In this document: piece by piece, positions 11,914-25,100 of the stretch | Position numbering within the stretch: the stretch's first letter is position 1 | How the letters are laid out: the number at the start of each line of letters is the position of its first letter | Assembly: GCA_026874595.1 (NCBI GenBank) | Contig: CM049316.1 | Coordinates: 25,815,839 to 25,879,838 of the forward strand | Reading direction: 5' to 3' | Length of the DNA: 64,000 nucleotides | Source: Sipunculus nudus | Lineage: Eukaryota > Annelida > Sipuncula > Golfingiida > Sipunculidae | Translations under genes and position numbers: made by a program | The notes under the pieces: model-generated | Told to the model about the DNA's origin: nothing | The model's database searches: none | The model's input: only the letters and a program-made list of their open reading frames with translations

Positions 11914-12643
11914 TGTTACGGAACCTAATATAAACAGATCACGTATGCGTGATGAACACAAATTCTGTAACGCAGAAAAAAAATCAGTTTCTGTAACACT
12001 AGGCAGCGGGAAATGTCTAGGGGAATGAATAAAGAAGTCAGTGGTTTTTTGTTAACAAATAACTATAATTTATTCCTAAATCAACCCTAACAATACAATA
12101 TACTAAATCAATACAATTATACAGTAAAATAGCGTTATACCAACAAGTCAATATAATCACACAGAAAGATAATGGTACAGTACCTCGATACCAACACCGT
12201 CACCACGATAAGCCCTTTGAATGTAAACTCTCGGAGAACGACAGTCCAGTGGAAAGTTCTTGCAACAACACAGAAAGTAAACTGAAGTCCAAATGTATAA
12301 AATCCAGGAGAAAATCTTTGAAAATGTATTCATCGGATAAGGTCTTAGAATCTGACACACGCTTCTGCGTCCGCTGGAATCTACTCTGCTGTCTGTCCCC
12401 TGGTTCTAAAAACAGCCCCTTCATACACCTTCACACCCCAAGCCGGGAACCTTCCACTTCCCGAACAGTCTATAAGGTCTTGCACAACATACGTTTAAGG
12501 AATTCTCTAGAAAGAACAGCGCTGTGTATCTCCACACACCAGGCTTATCACGTGACCCACGACCAGGCGTGAAAGCTCGAGGCTCACATGACAACGAGAG
12601 TTCACAACACTACGCCCGTGCCACACAATAAAAAGAGCACCTG

Positions 12644-12648
<5 letters not shown>
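11914..12648 (-). mobile_element. Solo LTR of the Gypsy-type family (copy 2, duplicated with its flank)
   Basis: This is the counterpart of the LTR at 473-1211 and was copied with the host segment. On the minus strand it runs from AGTTACAGGTG (family consensus TGTTACAGGTG) to GGTTCCGTAACA, the expected terminal bases. It has the same AATAAA-containing 3' part. (TA)n borders it at 12,649-12,697 and a TATATAT stretch lies at its other end. Confidence 0.85.

Positions 12649-12697
<49 letters not shown>
12649..12697. repeat. (TA)n microsatellite
   Basis: A TA dinucleotide tract beside the antisense LTR, equivalent to the tract at 1211-1258. Confidence 0.95.
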
Positions 12698-12700
<3 letters not shown>

Positions 12701-13436
12701 GCTTAATATATTTCATGCTATGAAAATTATAAATATTTGTTTTTTATTAAAGTTAATAACAAGTGCATGGGGAAGGTAATGGAGCATATTGAGAAAATGT
12801 TTATATGTGTAATGTAAACATGGCATTTTTGTAGTACTCTTCACAAAAAGTATCAGGATTTTCGGTTCCTCAACCACTGTCCTCTTAAACATGTCTTAGC
12901 ACAATGTAGGCAAACGTTAGAGGTTCAAATTTAATTTAGGATACAAGTTTCAATCGTTTTAAACATGTTGATGTTAATGGCGAAAACCCCGTCCACATTT
13001 ATAACTTGCAAGATATATTCTTTCAAATATAATGCTCGCAGTAAAATAATTAATATACTGGAGTCCAATCTTAAACCGGCATTTAACGGCTTCTGTGGTT
13101 TAACCATGCAGTGCACAGAACTCTGACAGCAGAGCACAGTTCGGGTACTGGCAACTGGAACTGGGTTCCGGGTTTTTGGTACAGGGTTCGGGTGCCATCT
13201 TTCAGCGGTCATTGTGACTTCATATAACTGTTAATGTATGTTTAAAAACATGAGTAAATTTGTTTATCAGAATTTGATAAAGCAGAGTGTCTAATATATA
13301 AAATGTATGATATAAAAGTTACCCGTGGACAGACTCTCAAGAATTCATAAAAACAGTCTAACTTTTGTATAGAGACACTTTCTCTGTTCATATAGTAGAG
13401 GCAACTGGTAGTGTATGTAGAACTTGGATAAACAGA

Positions 13437-13778
13437 CCGGCTTATGTGGACTCAAAGCCGGGAGATCGTGAGTTCGAATCTCAGCCGAGGCGATGCGATT
13501 TTACAGGGTCGGCCCTCTGCAGGCTCTGTGCAGGCTTAATGGGAAGGCCGTGCCCAGTGGCCGTGTTTCACTCACAAACAGGCGATCCTCGCAGGGGATC
13601 TCGGTGGCCCAGTGATTGGGACGATAATACACCCAGGCCACGCAGAAGAAATAGTCACCAGGCCTGATTAACACCAGAATATAGAATGAGAGGAAGCGTC
13701 TGATACTGTCCGAATGGAATTCTGCAGATGTAGATATACTTAGTTAAGCTGGCATTAAAATGGAGGCGGCTACCTCCA
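13437..13778 (+). mobile_element. Complete tRNA-derived SINE (family A)
   Basis: The head starts near ccggcttatgtgg and contains a B-box-like GAGTTCGAATCTC sequence. The body includes ctctgcaggctctgtgcagg and a gggacgataatacaccc block, and the tail is gcattaaaatggaggcggc followed by tacctcc. Antisense relatives at 42,268-42,655 and 48,905-49,318 share head, body and tail in the same order, which defines the limits. It belongs to the right flank of the LINE locus and preserves the sequence that the LINE interrupts at 2186. Confidence 0.85.
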
Positions 13779-16700
13779 ACAAATGAAATATTGAAAAAGG
13801 ATGATTAGCAATGATACTGCACGAGAGAATCATTTCCCAATAATGTTTTTTTTATTCGTCCAAATGTTTAACAAAAGGAAGATCCTGTGATCGGAATGTA
13901 CTATTTAAATGTATTATTTAAAAGCATTAGGTGGAAGGCATTCCAGACTTCTTTGTTACACTGCCAGTGGTTCCCAATAGCGTGACGTGACGTTTCAGTG
14001 CCGACGCTAAAATTAAGGAAAAGCGAATTTTTATTCATCTCCCAAACTAAAGAGTGACTAAAATAATGTTGATAATTTGGTTTAGACTTCAAAGGCAGAC
14101 GAGATGGGTTTATTATCAGCACAGAGGGACCGCCGCAGAAGACAATTGTAACCAAATGGTTCGGCTCAAAGTCTAATTAATCTGGCATTAATGGGATTAC
14201 AAAACCTCCAATTGCACCAGTAATTACTGCACCCTTCAAAGAGGCGCTCTATGTGGGTTCCAACTTGTCTCCGCATGTAAAATCCTTGCATGCAAGGATA
14301 TTTATTGGCTTGCATCCTGTCAAAAAAGGTTATATTGGCTATTTGCAAAGTGGATGTCGAAGTTTGAACTCAAATATGCCATGTTAGAAGTCCGGCTCCT
14401 GCTTTCAGACAAAACAGACACGACGATTCAAAATAATAAGTAACGGCAGAGAAATGATCGACTTTCGACTGTAGTACATCTTTAATTTTTAATGTACACA
14501 TAAAATAATTAAATAATAAGATATATTGCTTTTTAAATCATTAGGATAGAGATAACCATATATATTTTAAAATCAGTGATAGATAACCGTCACAACCAAC
14601 AATATTCTTCTATACGACCTACGGTCATGCAGTGATGTTCTCTTCCAACGTACGCTATTTTTAAACAAGAGTTTGCGATCATCAGAATGGTTGCAGGTCC
14701 CAAGAAATCAGCTTCTAGACACCCTTCGACAATGTTAAACGTCTGACTTCAAACTACGGACACCGGCACCCACAACTGGTATACAAAAGGACTACGGCAG
14801 GAAATCTTCGAAATTATTAAGACACCTGTCAGCTGTATAGATTCAATTGCTCTTTTGTCTTCAGTTTATGCTGCAGCTTTCAGACTCTTTGATTACATGA
14901 AGACATCGTATTGATGCTCACAGCATTATGCTGTATGCTATCTGTTTTGATTTAACGATAGGTTTAGATTTGATTGTTCGTTTGACATTCTGTTGAAAGA
15001 GAACGAGGGAGGTTATCCATACCAAAATTATTGACCAACGCTAACCACTAGACTTAGTCCTACCCCTGTATATACGTTTATTTATGCTGCCCTTGGACTT
15101 TGGTGATGGCGCATGACAAATCAGCACACTTTTTAGATACCAATTGCAGTTTGCGGATTGTTAAGTTAATTTTTGCAGTATACCTGCTACTTTGGTAATA
15201 TGGTAGAGGATCCTTACCAAAGAGATGATGTTGACTTTGCTTTCTTGTTGTTGTCTTTAAAAAAAGTCAATTGGTTACAAACGGCACACTATTTTTATAA
15301 TATAATATAAACCTTATCTATTTTATATGGTTAGTACAACTGGTAAAGGGTGGAGGAAACAGAAGAACTCGGAGAAGTCCACCGACCATAGATAAGCCAA
15401 TACAACAACTCTCATAAATGTAAAACTTGCACGTATAATTAGAAATAAGAAATATTTACTACGTTGATTTGTTATAATTTGTCCCCATTTGCACATGGTG
15501 CAATATTGTAGATGCCTCCGACCCATAAACTTACTGGACACTAATCAATCCAATACAGCTATGTATACAGTGTTATACTCATATGTAACTAAATGGGCAT
15601 TTACATGGACCCAACATTGCGTCAATAACTACAAAAAAGTAATTTATCCCATGCATTCGTATGAGATAAACTAATACTAGTTATCATAAATACATAATTT
15701 GTAAAACGCATACTGTGTACAGGTATGAATGAACAGACGCAGGACAAGACAGCTTTCAGTGCAATTCTCTTTCATGCTGAATAGCTGATACGCAAACATC
15801 CGTATTAAAACAGGAGGAAAACGCAGTGCTTTGTGGAACTTGGTCGAACACTGACACCCGTATCATCAAATATTTTATTCCGTTCCACTTTAATCTGAAT
15901 TAACAACAAGCCTTTAATGTTATTAATGTTAACATTATAACAGGTGTATTAGTGGTGCTCCCGTCTCATTGTAGAGATCCAGCCTCACTCATCAAGCAAT
16001 ATTAGCAGCCAGATAAAAGAGAGAGCAAAAATGCTTTAAAATGTTGATTTATTATATATCCCCGAACTCACACATGCAAATTTTCACTTACACTACGTCG
16101 GCTTCAAGTATAAGTTGATGTTACATCATGTTCACGTAATGCTCCTTATCTTGGCTGATCTTATCTCTATTCCGACTCTTGAGATAATGAATGCGGATAA
16201 ATATTGGACCTATGAAATAATATTAGTGACATTTCTCCATTTTAAGCATTGTTGGATCATGATTTTGAACAGGAGAGGATTTATGAAACGAGTTCTGCTG
16301 GGTGAAAATTTCAAGGGAGAAACTGATTGGACAGCACATCGTGAAATAAATATACTGTATTTGCAAACGCACAAACAAAAATTAATTTGGAGTTTTGGAA
16401 AGATTAAAATAAAAAAATCGATAGGCCAAAATTATGCTATAGAGCCAAGAATAAAGGTTGGGAGCTTTTTATTCACAGCAGGATGAAATCGAATAATGAT
16501 CATAATTGACAGAGTTTAAATGTGATTTTTTTAACGTCATGTCCAGATATGTATTTTATTGCCCAATTGGCATTAAAATGTAAAAGCTATTTTTCGAGAA
16601 CACTGGTCACTGTAAACTTCGCAAGTGAGTTAACTTTCACGTGCGCGTGGCATATTTGCGTTATTTTATCTGGGCATAGGGAGAGTCACTTAAAATATAT

Positions 16701-17127
16701 GAATATTTTGTATATGGAATAATAGTCAGTATTTCGGGGGATGAGGAGCACTTCCATTCTGGTTCAATGGATATGGGCAAAGTAAAAAAAATATTTGGGG
16801 AAAAATTGGGATAAATACTGAGAAAGAAACTTTAGTGTTAAAATTAATTAACTTGATCACAAATTCCGGAAAAATATAAAACAAATTACAAAAATGATGG
16901 CTGGGAAAAAAGATGAAATGTCTTTGACAGTCCATTGCCAAAATGAGAACTCGGCATTTCCTGTCACTTTGAATGCTAGGGGTTCCTTGAAAAATGGTGA
17001 CCAGGTGACACTTGTGTCCACCTCTGCATCCGCTATTGGTGTCACATGCACCCAGAATACTAAACACTCTTACAGGCAGATAGTATCGTATCATAATTTG
17101 CGTATGAGGACACGATAAAACCATGAC
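13779..17127. other. No gene or repeat recognised
   Basis: About 3.3 kb of apparently single-copy sequence of mixed composition. Short open frames (for example 16,115-16,486, 123 codons) show no recognisable domain and no codon pattern I would defend. No RNA gene seen. Confidence 0.5.
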
Positions 17128-17230
17128 CAACATATTTGAAACCCCTCATGGGGGCTGCCATTTTGAATAAAGACTAAAACCCGGATGTCGCAAGTCGCAA
17201 ATCGAAATTAAGATTTACTGCTAGTATAAT
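17128..17230 (+). repeat. Dispersed repeat fragment (ACTAAAACCCGGATGTC family)
   Basis: A short block around ctcatgggggctgccatttt, then gactaaaacccggatgtcgc and aagtcgcaaatcgaaatt. It recurs in diverged form at about 54,890-55,000 and 58,600-58,690. The three copies share the order of these sub-motifs but not their flanks, so this is a dispersed repeat of unknown class. Confidence 0.55.
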
Positions 17231-17544
17231 CAGATACATCAGACTTTACGGTGCATTTAATGGACTAGTGAGATATAGCAGGTGCGATATAAACAGAGGT
17301 GTTAAAATATAATCCATGACGGGCTCAGAATCATTTAACTTACTATTTCGTGACAATTCAAACTTGGTATTGTATGAATCAAGGGCTGTCGATGAAGGAG
17401 GTGTACAGGCGGACTTTGGATTACAAACTAGATAAAAGTTTATATATTGTTGTTTAAACACTAGAATTATCTGTATAAAGTTAAAGATCTGAAAAAAAAG
17501 TTGAAAAATGTCAGAACGTGTTTATAGAATGCTGTCTCTTGTCA

Positions 17545-17797
17545 TCTGTATAGCGCAGTAGTGACGTCAGAGTGCTACCCACTAAGACCCTGCATGATGC
17601 AGGAAAATTTGTGGCCTTATAGGGTGTGCCTCATATATCAAATAACAGATGTGCGAAGAGCAATGCTGGTTCATTGTATAGAGAAATGGAACATGAATAT
17701 ACATCAAAGTCGGTTTACTGACGATTGGTTTCGAACCCATGACCTTCTGGTTGCCGGTCGATTGCTATAGCCACTGAGCTACAACAGACCCCCGACC
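17545..17797 (-). mobile_element. tRNA-like SINE copy (family B), antisense
   Basis: The minus strand reads GTAGCTCAGTGGCTATAGC (A-box/D-arm-like) and then GGTTCGAAACC (B-box-like), within a tRNA-sized head at about 17,728-17,797. The remaining sequence to about 17,545 is a plausible body, but I cannot fix its 3' limit. It could also be an isolated tRNA pseudogene. Confidence 0.55.
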
Positions 17798-18359
17798 CCT
17801 CTCTGTGTTTGCATACTTTTAGGAACTGAGCTACTGTGACGTCACTTCGAAGGTTCACATAAAAATGTGCAAATACATTCACGTTTCATGTTTCGTTACT
17901 GTACACTTTCATCTGGTACCATTTATACACAGAGATAAATCTTTTCCGGTTACGTTATTTCTGAATCTGTCATAAGAGAACTAAGGAACTGAAGATAAGG
18001 AATCATGCATCCACTACTAATGATTAATAAGTTGATTGTTATAATTGTCATTTTTCACCAATTCCTAATTTCATTAATGCTGTGACACCTGTGTTTTAGT
18101 AATAAAAATCTTACAAGAATGTTGGAATTCTAGACTCCTTCTTCACAGAATCTAAACTTTTCTTGGATTTCATTCTCGACTGTCTCACACAAACATACAT
18201 TTTTATACACACACTCAATTTTTGTTAGCAGGTTCACAAATATAACCCATTTCGTTTACACACAGTGGTATATTGTTTCCATAACTGATTGGAAAGAGAA
18301 AGTGTGGTTTGTGTAAAAGCATGAAACGCCCAGTGACAGTAAGATCATATCGGGTCCCT
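17798..18359. other. No gene or repeat recognised
   Basis: AT-rich sequence without long open frames or clear repeats. Confidence 0.5.
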
Positions 18360-18599
18360 TAGTTGCATGGCGCTGTGCATAACAGGATTTGTACTGATCA
18401 GGCCCTCTACATTAATAATGAACGCTTGGTTCAAGTGGAGTAAATAAAGTATCCTCTGTATGATAGGTCAGGTTTACTACCACATTTTATATTTACATCA
18501 AATTCTTTTATTTTCATTTTCACGGATGTTGCATTTTGTATTTGCCGTGATAAATTTGTTTGATATTCACGAAACTTACTATCATTAAATATTAATAGA

Positions 18600-18900
18600 C
18601 TAGCTCGCCCGAGGTCGATTATGGGCAAATACCGCGCATAATTAATGAGGTCATTGATTCGCCAAGATAACTTTTCCGGAATATGGTGGATTTTGATGAA
18701 ACTCAAGTGAAATATTAACCAATATAATATTTCGCCCGAGTTTGATACCAGACAGAATTCATGCATATTCAATCCGGTCAGAAATCACGATGTCAGAAGT
18801 CATGATGGATTTTCATGAAAATCATAAATATTTAACAATACAATTTCTCACCTGAATTTTATTCTCGGCAAAATTTACTCAGATTGTTTAAGGTCTGAGG
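18600..18900. repeat. Diverged tandem repeat, unit about 120-130 bp
   Basis: Two and a part units start at about 18,600, 18,728 and 18,846. Each carries a TCGCCCGAG/TCACCTGAA-like start, a gatggattttcatgaaaatc-like block and an AAATATTAACCAATA-like end. The paralogous block at 35,590-35,640 lacks this segment. Confidence 0.65.
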
Positions 18901-19326
18901 TGACATGACATACGGCGTGCGTATTACGCACCTCTGCAATGCTCTTGTGAACATTATAACATCAGCTGAACAGAACCCATACCCTTGACATTGATTAATA
19001 GTTGCGTTCATCGGATCCGGAAACGCAATGGGAAGCCCTCACTTCCACGATGTCGTTGGCACTCACAAAAGTATCAAAAGAAGATATTGGGAGCTCATAT
19101 AACCTGTTCACCATTATCGCTCAGTTACGGGCGTCGTGGGCAGGCTTCCAGGAATCGCTCAGTGATAGCGTACACCTAGTCTGTTCTATTTTTGCTTACA
19201 CATAAATAAATTTAAGGCTACACTTTGATCTGAAAGGAGAAGCCATCCCACGTTTGAACACGTGTATGTATCCTGTTTATCTGTAAATGTATGTGATATT
19301 AACGTTGATATGTGTAACTAGCTTAA

Positions 19327-20118
19327 AGGGACATAATCATGAGCAATATTAGGCAAAAAATAGGTATGGTTCTCAGGCACTTTTTTCAGAAATCAGTTCA
19401 CGAAAGTTATTTATTTATTGGTTCGATTAAAATGTCATATGATCAGGGAAAAGCATGATAATAACATGCTTTATAACATCTCTAAACAGACAAAAGCACT
19501 ACATAACAAAGGAAATCTCATCCAAATTGTATTATTTAATATTCTTTGAAGAAATGTCCGAGCGGTTGGAGCTCCAAATTCGTAAGTTTCTATTAAAATT
19601 TTAAAAAAAATGATGTGGGGGTTAAAACTGACGCTCGTGGTGCCTGCGAACCATTATTTTGGGCCTTTTTCCCTATTTGTTCATACTTTCAGTTCAGTTT
19701 TGCTCTATTTGATGCAAAACCATCCAAGCACACGGTCCGAGTACCTTCCATTCAGCTTGTTATGGTTCTACGTGTCAGTAGACACAGTCCACGTGTGTAT
19801 ATGGCCATAAAAAGGCGTGTAACCAGAGGTTCAAATTTGCGCATGCGCAACAGATACCAAAATAGGGTAGTCTAAACATGAATCTACACGGTTGGGAAAC
19901 ACCGGTTGTCAGTCAGAATAGAAGACGGAAAACGCCGGTGTGTTCGCGCTATGTTTATCTTGTCGCCGGTGATCGCGCCCGGTCTGTTTTTTTTAACACT
20001 CGTGCACAGGAGTACGCCAACGGTTTCAGTACAATATTTTGGCAGGTACAATTTCATTTCAAAGCGAACATGTTATTATTCGTGTTAATTCGGCATCTTT
20101 TTACATGATTAGGTCCCT
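19327..20118. mobile_element. TTAA-flanked MITE-like element (792 bp)
   Basis: The left end agggacataatcatg and the right end, read in reverse as agggacctaatcatg, form 15-bp terminal inverted repeats with one mismatch. TTAA flanks both sides (19,323-19,326 and 20,119-20,122). The duplicated block at about 35,640-35,660 reads tgtaactagcttaagaac, the same flank with one TTAA and no element, which looks like the empty site. A TTAA duplication points to a piggyBac-like transposase as the mobiliser. No transposase is encoded, and the short open frames inside are not recognisable. Confidence 0.8.
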
Positions 20119-20674
20119 TTAAGAACATGATCTAAAATTTCTTAACCTAACGTCGAGGTATCGCAGGGAAAACATTGTTGATTATATTTTGCATTACGTC
20201 CCACATGTTTAATGTTGCTGAGACAAAAACACGGAAACAATGCACGATAATGGCAACCCTTTGTTTAACCGTGGCCTTACTCGAAGACTCACCGCAAAGT
20301 TAGCAATAAATGCGCACCCGGTTAGGGTGATTGGCCCAACAATTCGTCTTGAGGAAACAAAGCATAGAAAACTTGTGCCTTAGGAAACACAAAGTGTAGA
20401 CAAAATGGCATGCACCATTCTGTCTCTAAAGAGAATGATAGTGCCATGGTTGGACTATCATTATAAACAGTCTAAAAGTGACGGAGAAATCTTACTCAAG
20501 CATTGGAAAATCTATAGATAAAATGCTTATGTAAGCAACTCAGCGTTGGTAAACCTTTTTTATTCAGTGGAATATATTTACATAGCATAGAAAAGCATAC
20601 ACAAAGGTTAATCAAATTAAAATAATATCAGCAGCATGATTTACATTTTTTAGATAATTCAGCATTTACAAATG

Positions 20675-20855
20675 TACATTGGAACCTCTCCTTATGGACA
20701 CCTCTGTACTAAGGGCACCTTCTATTTACCGCCACTAAAGGGCAGTCTCTTTAAGGCAGGTCCCAAAATCTATAACCTCCCTATTAATTGCACCTCTGTA
20801 TTGCGGGCAAAATGTCCGACCCCGTCCGTGTTCGTGATTCGCAGGTTCTACTGTA
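20675..20855. mobile_element. pogo/Tigger-like MITE (181 bp)
   Basis: The left end is TACATTGGAACCTCTCC and the right end, reversed, TACAGTAGAACCTGC. These are imperfect terminal inverted repeats of the TACAGTGGAACC type seen in pogo/Tigger-derived MITEs, with TA at both ends. It is non-coding. Class assignment is from terminal motif only. Confidence 0.65.
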
Positions 20856-21497
20856 TATACAACAAGATATAAATATCTATGACCTTAATCATCGATAGCC
20901 CCTGATTAAAGCTAGGTACATTATACACAGTAATGGTGATTCTATTATCCATCCTGTTTTAAACATTTATTTTCAGATATCTGAAGTCGCAAGGATATGA
21001 AAAACAGTATGGCCAGTGAGACACAGCTTTCATGTATTTTCCGAAGGTGCTATTTATTAATATTTCATAGGATAATTTTATATACAAATATATGTTATAA
21101 TGATTTATATTATATTAAAACATGGAAATATAAATCATATAAATATATATTATATTATAAAATATCTTTGATATATTATTATATTTCAACCTTTTATTCC
21201 TGTATCCAGTATTCATGATGAATGGTCATAAATGACCAGAGTATTTACATCTATCGTAACAGGTGTATACTTACTGACTAAAATGGCTATTTTTTATGAT
21301 AATATTAATGGAAACCATTCCTTTATATAGGTAAGCTCTACAACTTTGATGTAAAACTGAAAATGTATAGTTAAAGTATATATCTTTTTGTTTAAATGAA
21401 AGGATACAAATGTGTCGATTTCATATACAAATTATATGCAAAATGTAAACTATATACAAATTTACGACATAAGAAGGGTCTTTTTTTGCAATTGAAA

Positions 21498-21682
21498 TAC
21501 AGTGGAACCCCACAATTACGACCTCCTTGGGGTCTTACCAAAGTGGTCGTAATTTGGGGGTGGTCGTATTTGTGGAACTTTAAGTTACGTGAATCGTATA
21601 TTCGGGACCAAGAAAAGTGGTCGTAATTGTGGGGGTGCATGGTCGCAGTTGCGGGATGGTCGCTAGGCAGGGTACAACTGTA
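21498..21682. mobile_element. pogo/Tigger-like MITE (185 bp)
   Basis: It begins TACAGTGGAACCCCAC and ends GGGTACAACTGTA, giving TACAGTGGAACCC-like termini on both strands. The interior has repeated gtggtcgtaattgtggggg-like blocks. It is the same general family as the element 0.8 kb upstream but a different subfamily. Confidence 0.7.
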
Positions 21683-22150
21683 CCATCACACCCAGGTATC
21701 ACGTGATAGTAGTGACAACTGAATCATTTGATACTGATCACCATTAAATCATTGTTTCACATAAAGTATGTAAAATGGAAGTCATCTCATTATTATGGTC
21801 CCATATAAGTACTTGTTCTAGTCTTCTTCTTTTCGAATACCTTAAATATTAGTTGATCTAATAAAATACATATGTTAATAATAATAAATGATGCGGTAAC
21901 TTCTCAAATAGCGTCCTCGAGGGAACTACACTGGAAAATTTATTCTAACTCGTCTTATTTAACCGTGTATGAACCTTAAAAAATTAAACAAATAAATAAA
22001 CAACATTAAAAATAAAACAATACATTTTTTTCAGATAACACTTAATCATTTTCTTAAACAACCCTTTCCGCTCTATTCTCTTTATCAAAACACAGATAAA
22101 TTGATCAAGATTTATCAAATCAAAATTGCCTTCTGTTAATTTTTGCGCAA

Positions 22151-25100
22151 TTGGTGGTCATCACATAATCATTGTCACAAACAGGTAACATGTGATGAAG
22201 GCCGTCATCACTTAATTATTGTCACACACAAGCCTCATGTGATAAAGCGGTCATAAAACCCTTTACTATGGTCACATACAGGTATCATGTGATGATGGTG
22301 GTCATCACTTTATTGATAATTGTCACACACAGGTATCATGTAATGATGGCGATCATTTCTTAATCACTTTCATCCACATGTAACATGTGTTGATTACGGT
22401 CATCACTTAATCATTGTCACACAGAGGTATCATGTGATGATGATAGTCATCACTTAATTATTGTCACACAGAGGTATCATGTGATGATGATTGTCATCAC
22501 TTAATTATTGTCACACAGAGGTATCATGTGATGATGATAGTCATCACTTAATTATTGTCACACAGAGGTATAATGTGATGATGATAAATTATTGTCACAC
22601 AGAGGTATCATGTGATGATGTTAGTCATCACTTAATTATTGTCACACAGAGGTGTCATGTGATGATGGTGGTCATCACTTTATTGATAATTGTCACACAC
22701 AGGTATCATGTAATGATGGCGATCATCTCTTAATCACTTTCATCCACATGTAACATGTGTTGATTACGGTCATCACTTATTATTGTCACACAGAGGTATC
22801 ATGTGATGATGATAGTCATAACTTAATTATTGTCACACAGAGGTATCATGTGATGATGATAGTCATCACTTAATTATTGTTACACAGAGGTATCATGTGA
22901 TGATGATAAATTATTGTCACACAGAGGTATCATGTGATGATGTTAGTCATCACTTAATTATTGTCACACAGAGGTATAATGTGATGATGGTGGTCATCAC
23001 TTTATTTATAATTGTCACACACAGGTATCATGTAATGATGGCGATCATCTTTTAATCACTTTCATCCACATGTAACATGTGTTTATTACGGTCATCACTT
23101 AATTATTGTCACACAGAGTTATCATGTGATGATGATAGTCATCACTTAATTATTGTCACACAGAGGTATCATGTGATGATGATAGTCATCACTTAATTAT
23201 TGTCACACAGAGGTATCATGTGATGATGATAGTCATCACTTAATTATTGTCACACAGAGGTATCATGTGATGATGATAGATATCACTTAATTATTGTCAC
23301 ACAGAGGTATCATGTGATGATGTTAGTCATCACTTAATTATTGTCACACAGAGGTATAATGTGATGATGGTGGTCATCACTTTATTTATAATTGTCACAC
23401 ACAGGTATCATGTAATGATGGCGATCATCTTTTAATTACTTTCATCCACATGTAACATGTGTTTATTACGGTCATCACTTAATTATTGTCACACAGAGTT
23501 ATCATGTGATGATGATAGTCATCACTTAATTATTGTCACACAGAGGTATCATGTGATGATGATAGTCATCACTTAATTATTGTCACACAGAGGTATCATG
23601 TGATGATGATAGATATCACTTAATTATTGTCACACAGAGGTATCATGTGATGATGATAGTTACACTTAATTATGGTCACACACATTTATCATCTGATGAT
23701 GGCAATAAAACACTTTACTTTAGTCACAAACAGGATGATGGTGGTCATCAATTAATTATTGTCACACACAAGCCTTATGTGATAAAGCGGTTATCACTCA
23801 ATACCTGATGCATACAAGTAAAATGTGATAATGGCTATTAAACCCTTTACTATGGTCACATACAGGTATCATGTGATGATGGTGGTCATCACTTTATTGA
23901 TAATTGTCACACACAGGTATAATGTAATGATGGCGATCATCTCTTAATCACTTTCATCCACATGTAACATGTGTTGATTACGGTAACACTTAATTATTGT
24001 CACACGGAGGTATCATGTGATGATGATAGTCATCACTTAATTATTGTCACACAGAGGTATCATGTGATGATTATAGTCATCACTTAGTTATTGTCACACA
24101 GAGGTATCATGTGATGATGATAGTCATCACTTAATTATTGTCACACAGAGGAATCATGTGATGATGATAGTCATCACTTAATTATTGTCACACAGAGGTA
24201 TCATGTGATGATGATAGTCATCACTTAATTATTGTCACACAAAGGTATCATGTGATGATGATAGATATCACTTAATTATTGTCACACAGAGGTATCATGT
24301 GATGATGATAGTTACACTTAATTATTGTCACACAGAGGTATCATGTGATGATGATAGTTACACTTAATTATGGTCACACAGAGGTATAATGTGATGATGG
24401 TGGTCATCACTTTATTTATAATTGTCACACACAGGTATCATGTAATGATGGCGATCATCTTTTAATTACTTTCATCCACATGTAACATGTGTTTATTACG
24501 GTCATCACTTAATTATTGTCACACAGAGTTATCATGTGATGATGATAGTCATCACTTAATTATTGTCACACAGAGGTATCATGTGATGATGATAGTCATC
24601 ACTTAATTATTGTCACACAGAGGTATCATGTGATGATGATAGTCATCACTTAATTATTGTCACACAGAGGTATCATGTGATGATGATAGATATCACTTAA
24701 TTATTGTCACACAGAGGTATCATGTGATGATGATAGTTACACTTAATTATGGTCACACACATTTATCATCTGATGATGGCAATAAAACACTTTACTTTAG
24801 TCACAAACAGGATGATGGTGGTCATCACTTTATTATTGTCACACACAAGCCTTATGTGATAAAGCGGTTATCACTCAATACCTGATGCATACAAGTAAAA
24901 TGTGATAATGGCTATTAAACCCTTTACTATGGTCACATACAGGTATCATGTGATGATGGTGGTCATCACTTTATTGATAATTGTCACACACAGGTATAAT
25001 GTAATGATGGCGATCATCTCTTAATCACTTTCATCCACATGTAACATGTGTTGATTACGGTAACACTTAATTATTGTCACACAGAGGTATCATGTGATGA

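Larger units (their letters stand above)
10912..13625 (+). repeat. Right copy of the large direct repeat flanking the LINE
   Basis: From 11,353 to 13,625 this matches 1-2186. The part 10,912-11,352 directly follows the LINE poly(A) and has no partner in the window, because the partner would lie upstream of position 1. The repeat ends at gacgat (13,625) within an otherwise complete SINE. Taken as a target-site duplication, its full length would be 2,714 bp. It carries an antisense solo LTR, two (TA)n tracts and most of the SINE. Compared with the left copy it has scattered substitutions, a longer (TA)n tract at 11,738-11,788 and an extra stretch at 11,789-11,851. Confidence 0.88.

Noticed and set aside
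1-13625. The 2.2-kb direct repeats as LTRs of one giant element
   Set aside because: They contain a separate solo LTR and a SINE, the internal element is a poly(A)-tailed LINE, and the right copy continues into the rest of the SINE.
16894-17118. 74-codon plus-strand frame, with overlapping minus-strand frames at 16,726-17,133
   Set aside because: Open in several frames, no domain, and its end runs into a dispersed repeat.
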